From contig DASTRY010000012.1 in assembly GCA_035760965.1 (NCBI GenBank), forward strand, positions 1 through 64,000: 64,000 nt of DNA, given 5' to 3'. Source of the stretch: JADGHX01 sp035760965. Its GTDB lineage: Bacteria > Pseudomonadota > Gammaproteobacteria > Steroidobacterales > Steroidobacteraceae. Below are positions 43,250 to 50,587 of this stretch, piece after piece. The notes under the pieces are model-generated. The model was not told where the DNA came from, did not search any database, and saw nothing but the letters and a program-made list of their open reading frames with translations. Numbering within the stretch: position 1 is the stretch's first letter; each line of letters starts with the position of its first letter. The translations under genes and the position numbers were made by a program.

Positions 43250-44701
43250 ATGCCCATGCTCCACCGACATGCCCCCCGCCTCGCCGCGCTGCTGCTCGCC
43301 GCCGCCACCGCCATGACACTGACGGGCTGCGCCACCAATCCGGTGACCGGGAAACCGCAGCTCGCGCTCGTCTCCGAATCCCAGGAAATCGAGATGGGCA
43401 AGCAGGCGGCCGAGGAGACGCGCCAGAGCATCGGGATCGTGAAGAACGACGCGCTGCAGGGGTACGTGAACCAGGTCGGCACGACGCTGGCCACGCACAG
43501 CGAGCGTCCGCATCTGCCCTGGAGCTTCCAGGTTATCGATGACCCGACGCCCAACGCATTCGCCCTTCCCGGCGGCTTCATCTTCATCACACGCGGGCTC
43601 ATGACCTACATGGATTCCGAAGCGGAGCTCGCCGCCGTGCTCGGACACGAGATCGGCCACGTCACCGCGCGCCACTCGGTGCAGCAGATCAGCCGCGCGC
43701 AGATCGCGCAGCTCGGACTGGGGTTGGGCATGATCATTGCCCCCGAGCTGCAGCAGCTCGGCGACCTCCTCGGTTCCGGCTTGCAGCTGCTTTTCCTGAA
43801 GTACGGCCGCGACGCGGAGCGCGAGGCCGACAAGCTGGGATTCCGCTACGCCTTGCAGCAGCGGTACGACGTGCGGGAAATGGACGATGTCTTCCGGTCG
43901 CTGCAAAAGCTCTCCGAGCAGGAGCACCGCAGCCCGCTGCCGACCTGGCAGTCGACGCATCCGGATGAAGGCGAGCGCATCGAGACCGTCCAGCGACGCA
44001 TCGCCGAGCTGCCGCCCGGCGCGCTCGACGGCACGCGCGTCGGCCGTGCGGACTTTCTCGGTCACATCCAGGGATTGGTGTACGGGGACAATCCGCGCCA
44101 AGGTTATTTCGAAGGCTCACGCTTCCTGCATCCCGACCTCGCTTTCCAGATCACCTTCCCGGATGGCTGGAAAACGCAGAACTTGCCCCAGGCCGTGGTC
44201 GCCGTCTCGCCGCAGAAGGATGCGGCCATTCAGCTGTCGCTCGGCCGCGGCGATCCCGAGCAGGCTCTGCGGCAGTTCCTCGGTCAGCAAGGCGTGCAGG
44301 GCGGCCAGCTCGCGCGCAAGACGGTGAACGGCTTGCCCGCGGTCGTTGCGGAATTCGCGGCGCAGACTCAACAGGGCACGGTGCAGGGACTCGTGAGCTA
44401 CGTGTCGTATCAGAACGCGACTTACCAGATCGTCGGCTATGCGCCGACCGGCCGTTACAGCGGACAACAGAGTGTGTTTCTGCAGACGATCGAGAGCTTC
44501 GGTGCGCTGAAGGACCCGGCCGCGCTGCGCATTCAGCCGAAGCGCATCGAGCTCGTGAAGCTGTCGCGTCCCATGACGCTCGAGGAGTTCGCGCGCGCCT
44601 ATCCGTCGAAGGTCGACGCGAGCACGCTCGCGCTGCTCAATCAGGTGGACGAGAACGCGACGCTCGAAGCGGGGAAGGAGTACAAACGCGTCGTTCAGTG
44701 A
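43250..44701 (+). CDS. M48 family metalloprotease, lipoprotein
   Basis: 483 aa from ATG 43250 (a second ATG at 43256 fits too). The N-terminus has a lipoprotein signal ending LTGC, so it is anchored to a membrane. The zinc motif HEIGH lies near residues 133-137, with the third ligand in EREADKLGF. The C-terminal part has a TPR-like segment and ends in a LysM-like stretch (PMTLEEFARAYPSKV). Related to BepA/YfgC and Loi-type proteases that maintain outer-membrane proteins. Divergent from the small membrane/FecR pair. Confidence 0.93.
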   Translation: MPMLHRHAPRLAALLLAAATAMTLTGCATNPVTGKPQLALVSESQEIEMGKQAAEETRQSIGIVKNDALQGYVNQVGTTLATHSERPHLPWSFQVIDDPTPNAFALPGGFIFITRGLMTYMDSEAELAAVLGHEIGHVTARHSVQQISRAQIAQLGLGLGMIIAPELQQLGDLLGSGLQLLFLKYGRDAEREADKLGFRYALQQRYDVREMDDVFRSLQKLSEQEHRSPLPTWQSTHPDEGERIETVQRRIAELPPGALDGTRVGRADFLGHIQGLVYGDNPRQGYFEGSRFLHPDLAFQITFPDGWKTQNLPQAVVAVSPQKDAAIQLSLGRGDPEQALRQFLGQQGVQGGQLARKTVNGLPAVVAEFAAQTQQGTVQGLVSYVSYQNATYQIVGYAPTGRYSGQQSVFLQTIESFGALKDPAALRIQPKRIELVKLSRPMTLEEFARAYPSKVDASTLALLNQVDENATLEAGKEYKRVVQ

Positions 44702-44719
44702 GCGCCGCGCGACGCCCAG

Positions 44720-45133
44720 TCACGCTCGAATGACGACCGACGCTGCCGAGCGCTCCGCGGGACCGTGATACACGGCTTCCACATTGTTCCCGTCCGGATC
44801 GAGCAGGAACGCCGCGAAGTAACCCGGATGATACGTGCGCTCGCCCGGCGCGCCGTTGTCGCGACCTCCGGCCGCGAGACCCGCGGCGTGGAACCGTCGC
44901 ACCATATCCGCATCTTCCGCTTGAAACGCGAGGTGCACGTGGGTCGCCGACTTCTCATCGTTGCCGAGCGCGTCGATCCAGAGCTCGTCGCAAGAGAGAT
45001 GGTGCGCGTCGTCGCCGCTCACCGGCACCTCGAGCGCCTCGAGCACCGCGCGATAGAACTGCTTCGTGCGCTCGAAATTGCGCGCACGCAGGTGTACGTG
45101 ATCGATGAGTCGTCCGAGGTGAAGCTCGCGCAT
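44720..45133 (-). CDS. VOC (glyoxalase/dioxygenase-fold) family protein
   Basis: 137 aa from ATG 45133, with GGAGGG just upstream. One VOC unit with HVHLRARNFERTKQFYRAV and later PGYFAAFLLDPDGNNVEAVYHG. It is paralogous to the protein at 33990-34361. Metal-dependent ring-cleavage, isomerase or resistance functions all occur in this superfamily; none can be assigned here. Convergent with the M48 gene, 18 bp apart, and divergent from the NTF2-like gene, adjoining the aromatic-catabolism island. Confidence 0.85.
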   Translation of the reverse strand: MRELHLGRLIDHVHLRARNFERTKQFYRAVLEALEVPVSGDDAHHLSCDELWIDALGNDEKSATHVHLAFQAEDADMVRRFHAAGLAAGGRDNGAPGERTYHPGYFAAFLLDPDGNNVEAVYHGPAERSAASVVIRA

Positions 45134-45387
45134 AGGTCCCTCCGGCCAGCCACGTCGAGCACCGCAAGGAGCGTTCCGGCGAAGGCTCGCATCGGTGCCC
45201 GCTCCGGCGTGACTCTGCAATCATTGCGGGCTCCGGCGTGACCTCGCAATCCTTGCCGGCGGCGCCGCGACCTCTCATGGAGATCGGCGAGCGCAGCAGG
45301 CGCTCACCGGATCAGCGGCGCCTTGACCCCTCCTCCCGCCGACCTATAGTCGAGAGCGTCAGCACCCACGTCCCGCGAGGCCACGCG

Positions 45388-46002
45388 ATGAATCGATTCG
45401 AGAAAGCGGTCTACGACTGCATGCTCCCCACCGCTCAGCTCCTCGAGCGCACGACCAAGCCCCTGCATCGCGCCATCCTGCTGAACTTCTGGCGGCACGT
45501 GCATCTCGAGGGCGCGGGAGAGTACGACAAGATCCTCGCGCCGGACATGATGGTCGAGAACCCGGTGTATCGCGTGACATGGGGCGCGAATCCGGCCGTC
45601 ATCGAAGGCAAGCAGGGCGTGAAGGCGTTCTACAACAGCGTCGGCGAAGCGGTGCTCTGGCACTCCGACGATCGTCTCGCTGTAGCCGACTGGGGCATCT
45701 GCGACGAAATCACCTTCCATCAGCTGGCGAACGGCGCGGATCTCAGAGCGCTCGGCTACGACGTCGAGCGGCCGGACCGGCTGTATCACGTGTACAGCCG
45801 CCAGGCCTTCATCTGGCCGTACGACGAGCGCGCGCGACTCGCGGGCGAGCACCTCTACGAAGACAAGACGAGCCTGCGCATCGAGGAAGTGGATCGCTCG
45901 GAAGCCATCACGCCGGCGCGCGTCCGCGAGATTCATCGCGAGCAGCTTGCGAAGCTCGAAGCGGAGCGCGGGCCGAACTTCTGGGTGCTCGGCAAGAGCT
46001 GA
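45388..46002 (+). CDS. NTF2-like (SnoaL/lyase-fold) family protein, 204 aa
   Basis: ATG 45388. A helical N-terminus (LLNFWRHVHLEGAGEYDKIL) precedes the beta-sheet core with MMVENPVYRVTWG, VKAFYNSVGEAVLWHSDDR and LYHVYSRQAFIWPYD, the layout of NTF2-like cone-fold enzymes. NTF2-like proteins include cofactor-free lyases and isomerases; two such lyases (LdpA and PcfL) act on lignin-derived dimers in sphingomonads. The gene lies at the left edge of the aromatic-ketone island, five bases from the convergent GntR gene, so an enzyme for a lignin dimer is possible but unproven. Confidence 0.75.
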   Translation: MNRFEKAVYDCMLPTAQLLERTTKPLHRAILLNFWRHVHLEGAGEYDKILAPDMMVENPVYRVTWGANPAVIEGKQGVKAFYNSVGEAVLWHSDDRLAVADWGICDEITFHQLANGADLRALGYDVERPDRLYHVYSRQAFIWPYDERARLAGEHLYEDKTSLRIEEVDRSEAITPARVREIHREQLAKLEAERGPNFWVLGKS

Positions 46003-46007
46003 GAAGC

Positions 46008-46778
46008 CTACGCGGTGTCGCCGCCCTCGAGCAGGCTGCGCGTGTCCTGTAGCGCAGACTGAATCAGCTCACGCGCGGCATCGGCAGCGCGCTGCGCGTT
46101 GCCTTCTGCGATGGCCGCGTAGAGCCGGCGATGCTCCTGACTGGAATCGCGCGGCACACGGCGGCGACGCTGCTTGAAGATGGTGGTCCAGCGGATCGCC
46201 GCGCAAATCGAGGAGCTGAGGCTCAGGAGGGGCTCGTTGCCGGCCGCCTTCAGGATCTCCGCGTGAAAAGCTTCATCCGCCGCGCGACCCTCGGGCGCCG
46301 ACAAGCTATGGCGAATCATCTGTTCGAGCGCCCGCTCCATGCGCGCCAGCTGTTCGGGCGTGCGCCGTTGCGCGGCGAGCGCGGCCGCCTGCGGCTCGAC
46401 CATCTCGCGCAGCTCGAACAGCGCGCGGACGAAGTCCTCGCTCGGCTCGCTGCTGAACACCCATGCGAGCACATCCGGATCCAGGAAATTCCAGCGGTGA
46501 CGCTGACTGACGCGCGTACCCGCCTTCGGCCGGCTCTCGACCAGTCCCTTGGCGGTGAGGATGCGCACGGCCTCGCGATACGCGGTGCGCGACACGCGCA
46601 GCTTCGCGCTCGCCTGCACTTCCTTCGGCAGCACCGCGCCGGGCGGGTGGCGGCCCGACACGATGTCGATGCCGAGCTGATCCGCGATCCGGCGATGAAT
46701 GCGGCGCGTCGGGCGCAGCGGCGGGTAATCCTCCGCTACCGCCTCCGGAGCGTGCGCGCGCGTACTGTTTTTCGCCAT
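46008..46778 (-). CDS. GntR family (FadR/FCD type) transcriptional regulator
   Basis: 256 aa. Winged helix at about 28-98 (LPKEVQASAKLRVSRTAYREAVRILTAKGLV) and an FCD ligand-binding domain at about 110-245 with the metal-binding His pattern (AFHAEILKAAGN, then EHRRLYAAI). FCD regulators usually repress catabolic genes and respond to organic acids. The divergent gap of 509 bp to the MarR gene contains TAGTCTGACTA, a match to the TNGTNNNACNA operator of this subfamily. It is a candidate regulator of the MarR-SDR-GST-SDR operon. Confidence 0.9.
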   Translation of the reverse strand: MAKNSTRAHAPEAVAEDYPPLRPTRRIHRRIADQLGIDIVSGRHPPGAVLPKEVQASAKLRVSRTAYREAVRILTAKGLVESRPKAGTRVSQRHRWNFLDPDVLAWVFSSEPSEDFVRALFELREMVEPQAAALAAQRRTPEQLARMERALEQMIRHSLSAPEGRAADEAFHAEILKAAGNEPLLSLSSSICAAIRWTTIFKQRRRRVPRDSSQEHRRLYAAIAEGNAQRAADAARELIQSALQDTRSLLEGGDTA

Positions 46779-47287
46779 TGTCGCGAATGATAGACCAAGC
46801 GCACGCGCTTTGACGCGCGCGCCGGCGGCCTTTCCCGCGTAAGACTAGCGATAGCGATAGAAGCGTACGCGCTGAATCTGGATGCACCCGGCGCAACGCG
46901 CAGATGCCGGCCCTGATGCGTCTGATCGCCGTTCAGCAGCCGCCCCGGACCCAGGTGCCGCGCGCATCGGACGTGCCTTCCCAGGCGCTGTCGATGCCGG
47001 CGCGCGGCGGCCCCTCGGTGGCGCTGCGCGCACATGGCGGCGAGCAACACGAAGACGCACAGGAAGGAACGTTCGACCTGTCACGAAGCGCTTCCCCCCG
47101 GAGCGTGAAAACTAGTCTGACTATTCGACCGAACCGACGTCAAGCCGAGCGCCGCGCGCACGCGTGCGCCCATGCGCGCAATGACATGAGTCCGCCGCTG
47201 CAAGAGGCCGCCGCGGCGCTTGCCCGAATGACAGGCCCCCTTATATCGTCCGAGCAGATACGCTGCACGAGATCGGCAGGAGTGTTC
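46779..47287. other. 509-bp divergent regulatory region
   Basis: No gene: the frame open from 46904 has an Arg/Pro-rich sequence unlike the MarR family and is not supported by a ribosome site, and the antisense frames look non-coding. It contains the GntR operator candidate (47113-47123), the sequence CCCCTTATAT (47237-47246) upstream of the MarR gene, and an AGGAG ribosome site at 47276-47280 for the MarR start. Confidence 0.5.
47113..47123. promoter_or_regulatory. GntR/FadR-type operator candidate (TAGTCTGACTA)
   Basis: TAGTCTGACTA fits TNGTNNNACNA, the site of FadR-subfamily GntR regulators, and is a 5-bp inverted repeat around a single base. It lies between the divergent GntR and MarR genes, 165 bp upstream of the latter. 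Confidence 0.5.
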
Positions 47288-47827
47288 ATGCGCGAATCGC
47301 CGTTGGGCACGATCTATCTGCTGAAGCGCGCCGAGCTCGCGGTGCGCAGCTGCGTCGAAGCCGCGCTCGCGGAGTTCGATCTCACTCCGACGCAATTTCT
47401 GATGATGTTTCGCTTGCGGGATCGGCACGAAGTGTCCGCCGCGGAGCTGGCACGCGAGATCGGCGTGCGGCCGCAGTCGATCATGGAGGTGCTCGCGCCG
47501 CTCGAACGCAAGCGGCTCATCAAGCGCGAGGCGAGTCGGGAGCACCGGCGCATCCTGCACACGCGCCTCACGCCCGCGGGACAGAAGCTGTTCGCGGATG
47601 CGTTGCGGGTCGCCGCACGGATCGAATCCGAGTTGCTCTCCAACGTGAGCGCCGAACAGGTGGTGCCGCTGCAGCAAGCACTCAGTAACTTGTGGGAGCG
47701 CGCCGAGAAGCACGAGCTATACCGCGGCCCGCGCCGCGAGCGCGCCGAGCAGCGGATACCAACGCTCGCAGCAGTCAAACGCGGGCGCAACGGCAAGGGC
47801 ACCGCTCGACGCGCGCGCATCTCCTGA
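47288..47827 (+). CDS. MarR family transcriptional regulator
   Basis: 179 aa from ATG 47288 with AGGAG seven bases upstream; the frame is open further upstream but lacks coding character. The core has the MarR winged helix (about 45-100: FDLTPTQFLMMFRLRDR, then LAREIGVRPQSIMEVLAPLE and EHRRILHTRLTPAGQ) and dimer helices at both ends. MarR proteins often sense phenolic compounds. It heads an operon with an SDR, a LigF-like GST and a second SDR, so it probably controls them in response to an aromatic substrate or intermediate. The C-terminal about 30 residues are basic and probably disordered. Confidence 0.9.
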   Translation: MRESPLGTIYLLKRAELAVRSCVEAALAEFDLTPTQFLMMFRLRDRHEVSAAELAREIGVRPQSIMEVLAPLERKRLIKREASREHRRILHTRLTPAGQKLFADALRVAARIESELLSNVSAEQVVPLQQALSNLWERAEKHELYRGPRRERAEQRIPTLAAVKRGRNGKGTARRARIS

Positions 47828-47870
47828 CATACACGAGTCTGCAAGCGCAGGCGCGCACTGGAGCCACGGA

Positions 47871-48734
47871 ATGAAAGAGACACAGGGGAAAACGGCATTC
47901 ATCACCGGCGGCGCGAGCGGCATAGGCCTCGGCATTGCCGGTGCGTTCGTCGACGCCGGGATGCGGGTGGTCCTTGCCGACCTGCGGCAGGATCACATCG
48001 ACGAGGCACGCGCGCGCTTCGCGGAGCGCGGCCAATCCGGCAGCGTGCATGCCGTGCGCGTCGACGTCACCGACCGTGCCGCGCTCGCCGCCGCAGCGGA
48101 TGAAGCGGAACGCGTCTTCGGCAAGGTGCACGTGCTCGTGAACAATGCTGGTGTCGGTATTCAAGGACCGTTCAAAGGCATCACGTACGCCGATTGGGAT
48201 TTCGGCATGGCCGTGAACCTCGGCGGCGTCATCAACGGTCTGCAGACCTTCCTGCCGCGCATGCGCGCGCACGGTGAGGGGGGCCACATCGTCAACACCG
48301 CATCGCTCGCGGCGCTCGTGCCCATGCCGGCACAGTTCGTCATTTACGTCGCAGCGAAGGCCGCCGTGGTCGCGATCTCCGAAACCAGTCGCGGCGAGCT
48401 CGCGCAGGAGAACATCGGCGTATCGGTGCTCTGCCCCGGACCCGTTCGCACGAACATCCACGAGCTCGCGAAGAACCGTCCGCCGCAGTTCGGCGTCGGC
48501 GATGCGTTCCGTGCGGCCGAGAACGCCGGCGCGACCAAGGTCGATTTCCCGAGCATGATGGAGCCCGCAGAAGTCGGCGCGCTCGTGCTGAACGCCGTGC
48601 GCAACGACGAGCTCTACATCATCACGCACGGCGAATGGCGGCCCATGGCCGAAGCGCGCCATGCCGCGCTGCTCGCCGCCATGCCCAAGAAGCTCGATCC
48701 CAAGCTCGTTGCCATGCTTGCACAGAGAGGCTGA
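47871..48734 (+). CDS. Short-chain dehydrogenase/reductase, LigD-like C-alpha dehydrogenase candidate
   Basis: 287 aa with GGAG seven bases before ATG 47871. Cofactor motif TGGASGIGLG, acidic residue after beta-2 (VVLADLRQ) favouring NAD, NNAG, catalytic YVAAK (Tyr-xxx-Lys). The stretch NLGGVINGLQTFLPRMRAHG and the end YIITHGEWR follow the pattern of LigD/LigL-type SDRs, which oxidise the benzylic alcohol of beta-aryl ether dimers to the ketone. It lies in a four-gene operon with a LigF-like GST that would use that ketone. Other alcohol substrates cannot be excluded. Confidence 0.85.
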   Translation: MKETQGKTAFITGGASGIGLGIAGAFVDAGMRVVLADLRQDHIDEARARFAERGQSGSVHAVRVDVTDRAALAAAADEAERVFGKVHVLVNNAGVGIQGPFKGITYADWDFGMAVNLGGVINGLQTFLPRMRAHGEGGHIVNTASLAALVPMPAQFVIYVAAKAAVVAISETSRGELAQENIGVSVLCPGPVRTNIHELAKNRPPQFGVGDAFRAAENAGATKVDFPSMMEPAEVGALVLNAVRNDELYIITHGEWRPMAEARHAALLAAMPKKLDPKLVAMLAQRG

Positions 48735-48736
48735 CC

Positions 48737-49498
48737 ATGCTGAAGCTCTATCACGCCGAGCCCGCGGCGAACTCGCTGAAAGCGCTCATCTCGTTCAAGG
48801 AGAAGGGCCTCGAGTTCGAGAGCGTGTACATCGACCTGCACAAGTTCGAGCAGCACGAGCCCTGGTTCGTCGCGATCAATCCGGAAGGACAGGTGCCGGT
48901 TCTCGATCACGACGGCGCGATCATCACGCACACCACCGTCATCGGCGAATATCTCGAGGATGCGTTCCCCGACGCCCCACCGCTGCGCCCGGCGGATCCG
49001 CTCGGCAAGGCGCGGATGCGGTACTGGAACAAGTTCGTCGACGAGCACGTCATGAACTACGTCTCGATGCACGGCTGGCATCGCATGGTCAGCGTGATCG
49101 CGCGCTCGGTCGAAGCCGGCGAGTTCGAGCGGCTCATGGCCCGCGTTCCGCTCTACGAGCAGCGCGTCAAGTGGCAGACGGCGCGCTCCGGCTTCAGCGA
49201 AGCGGACCTCGCGAACGCCACGCGCAAGGTCGAAGTGGCGGTCGACAAGGTCGAGCGGCAGCTCGAGCAGACGCCGTGGCTGGCGGGGGACATGTACACG
49301 CTCGCGGACATCAACTTCTTCGCGATCGGCGGGTTCGCGCTGAATCGCCTGTTTCCGGAAATGAACATCGCAAAGCGCGCGCCGCGGCTCACCGAGTGGG
49401 TGGCGCGCATCCATGAGCGGCCGGGCGTGAAAGCCGCATTCGCCATGCCGAATCGGACCAACCCGGCGTTGCGCACGTTTACCGGCGAGGCGCGCTGA
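48737..49498 (+). CDS. Glutathione S-transferase, LigF-like beta-etherase candidate
   Basis: 253 aa; ATG 48737 starts two bases after the SDR stop with GAGAGG before it. N-terminal thioredoxin fold (LYHAEPAANSLKALISFKEK, then EGQVPVLDHDG), C-terminal helical domain with WLAGDMYTLADINFFAI. The pattern, including KFEQHEPWF, GWHRMVSVI and RVPLYEQRVKW, is close to what I recall of LigF, the SYK-6 glutathione-dependent beta-etherase that cleaves the beta-O-4 bond of lignin-type ketones with release of a phenol. Flanked on both sides by LigD-like SDRs, supporting that role. Confidence 0.85.
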   Translation: MLKLYHAEPAANSLKALISFKEKGLEFESVYIDLHKFEQHEPWFVAINPEGQVPVLDHDGAIITHTTVIGEYLEDAFPDAPPLRPADPLGKARMRYWNKFVDEHVMNYVSMHGWHRMVSVIARSVEAGEFERLMARVPLYEQRVKWQTARSGFSEADLANATRKVEVAVDKVERQLEQTPWLAGDMYTLADINFFAIGGFALNRLFPEMNIAKRAPRLTEWVARIHERPGVKAAFAMPNRTNPALRTFTGEAR

Positions 49499-49516
49499 GG
49501 CGCGCGAGGAGCGCAC

Positions 49517-50383
49517 ATGAAGAACCTCTCGGGCAAGACCGCATTCGTCACCGGCGGCGCGAGCGGCATCGGCTACGGCCTCGTGCAGAACTTCCTGCAG
49601 CTCGGGATGAAAGTCGTGATCGTCGATTTCAATCGCGCCTACTTGCAGGAGGTGCGCGAGTCGCTGGCGGGTCGCAACGACGTGCGCATCGTGGAAGCCG
49701 ACGTCGGCGACCGCGAGCAGGTGCGCGCGGCGGCGGACGAGGCGATTCGCGCGTTCGGCAAGATCCACGTTCTCTGCAACAACGCCGGTATCGGGGGCGG
49801 CGGCGACACCATCGATCCGGACTTCGACGCGTGGGATCGCGCACTGCGCGTGAACCTCGGTGGCGTCGTGAACGGCACCAAGATCATCGCGCCGCTCATC
49901 ATGAGTCATGGCGAGGGCGGGCACATCGTGAACACCTCGTCGATGGCCGGCATCGTTCCCCTGCCCTTGCCGGGTCTCGGCGCGTATCAGACCGCCAAGT
50001 TCGCCGTGCGCGGCTTCACGGAGTCGCTGCGGATGTCGCTGGCGCCGCACGGGATCGGCGTGTCGTGCCTGTTTCCCGGCGGCACCCGCACACGAATCAT
50101 CGAAGCCGGTGCACGCGACGAGGCGGGGCGCGCTGCCGCGCGCGAAATGACGGCTTCGTGGATGGACCCGGTGGAGCTCGGCGCGATGGTGGTCGAGGGC
50201 ATTCGCAGGAACGCGCCGTACATCCTCACTCACGAAGAGTTTCGCGACGAAGTGCGCGAGTTGTATCAGATGCTCGACGACGCGTTCCCGCGCAACCAGC
50301 AGATTCCCGCCGGACGGCGCGAGTTCGAGGAGAACCGCCGCGCGATGGTGAATCGGCTGCGCGCTATGCCGGTGAAGGACTAG
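49517..50383 (+). CDS. Short-chain dehydrogenase/reductase, second LigD-like enzyme
   Basis: 288 aa; ATG 49517 preceded by GAGGAG. TGGASGIGYG, VVIVDFN (acidic residue, NAD preference), NNAG, Ser in VNTSSMAG and catalytic YQTAK. The end of the protein YILTHEEFRDEVRELYQMLD again follows LigD-type SDRs. The two SDRs probably act on opposite stereoisomers of the same alcohol, as LigD/LigO and LigL/LigN do, or one may act on a later intermediate. Last gene of the MarR operon; convergent with the carboxylase operon, 204 bp apart. Confidence 0.85.
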   Translation: MKNLSGKTAFVTGGASGIGYGLVQNFLQLGMKVVIVDFNRAYLQEVRESLAGRNDVRIVEADVGDREQVRAAADEAIRAFGKIHVLCNNAGIGGGGDTIDPDFDAWDRALRVNLGGVVNGTKIIAPLIMSHGEGGHIVNTSSMAGIVPLPLPGLGAYQTAKFAVRGFTESLRMSLAPHGIGVSCLFPGGTRTRIIEAGARDEAGRAAAREMTASWMDPVELGAMVVEGIRRNAPYILTHEEFRDEVRELYQMLDDAFPRNQQIPAGRREFEENRRAMVNRLRAMPVKD

Positions 50384-50442
50384 CCCACGCCCTCGTCCGC
50401 TCGATCTCCGCTCGCCGCCGCAGGGCTCTCGGCTCACGCCGC

Positions 50443-50457
50443 GGCACGAGGCGTGCC
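50443..50457. terminator. Short hairpin between convergent operons
   Basis: GGCACG and CGTGCC with a 3-base loop, in the 204-bp gap where the SDR operon and the CoA-ligase operon converge. No T run on either strand, so terminator activity is uncertain. The rest of the gap shows nothing recognised. Confidence 0.3.
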
Positions 50458-50587
50458 GACGTCGTCGTGGTGAACACCTGAGGGTTCATCGACCCCCGCG
50501 AGGCGCGCGCTCCGCACTTCCGAACTGGCGCCCCGCGTCGCGCGAAAGCTCTTCCACGCATCGCGCGTTGCGGGGTCTACGCGCCGC

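Noticed and set aside
46904..47287. N-terminal extension of the MarR gene or a separate ORF
   Set aside because: Sequence is Arg/Ala/Pro-rich and unlike MarR proteins; AGGAG before ATG 47288 supports the shorter start.
46779..47287. CRISPR array or phage attachment site in the largest gap
   Set aside because: No repeated spacers, no direct repeats of 25-35 bp and no integrase or tRNA nearby.
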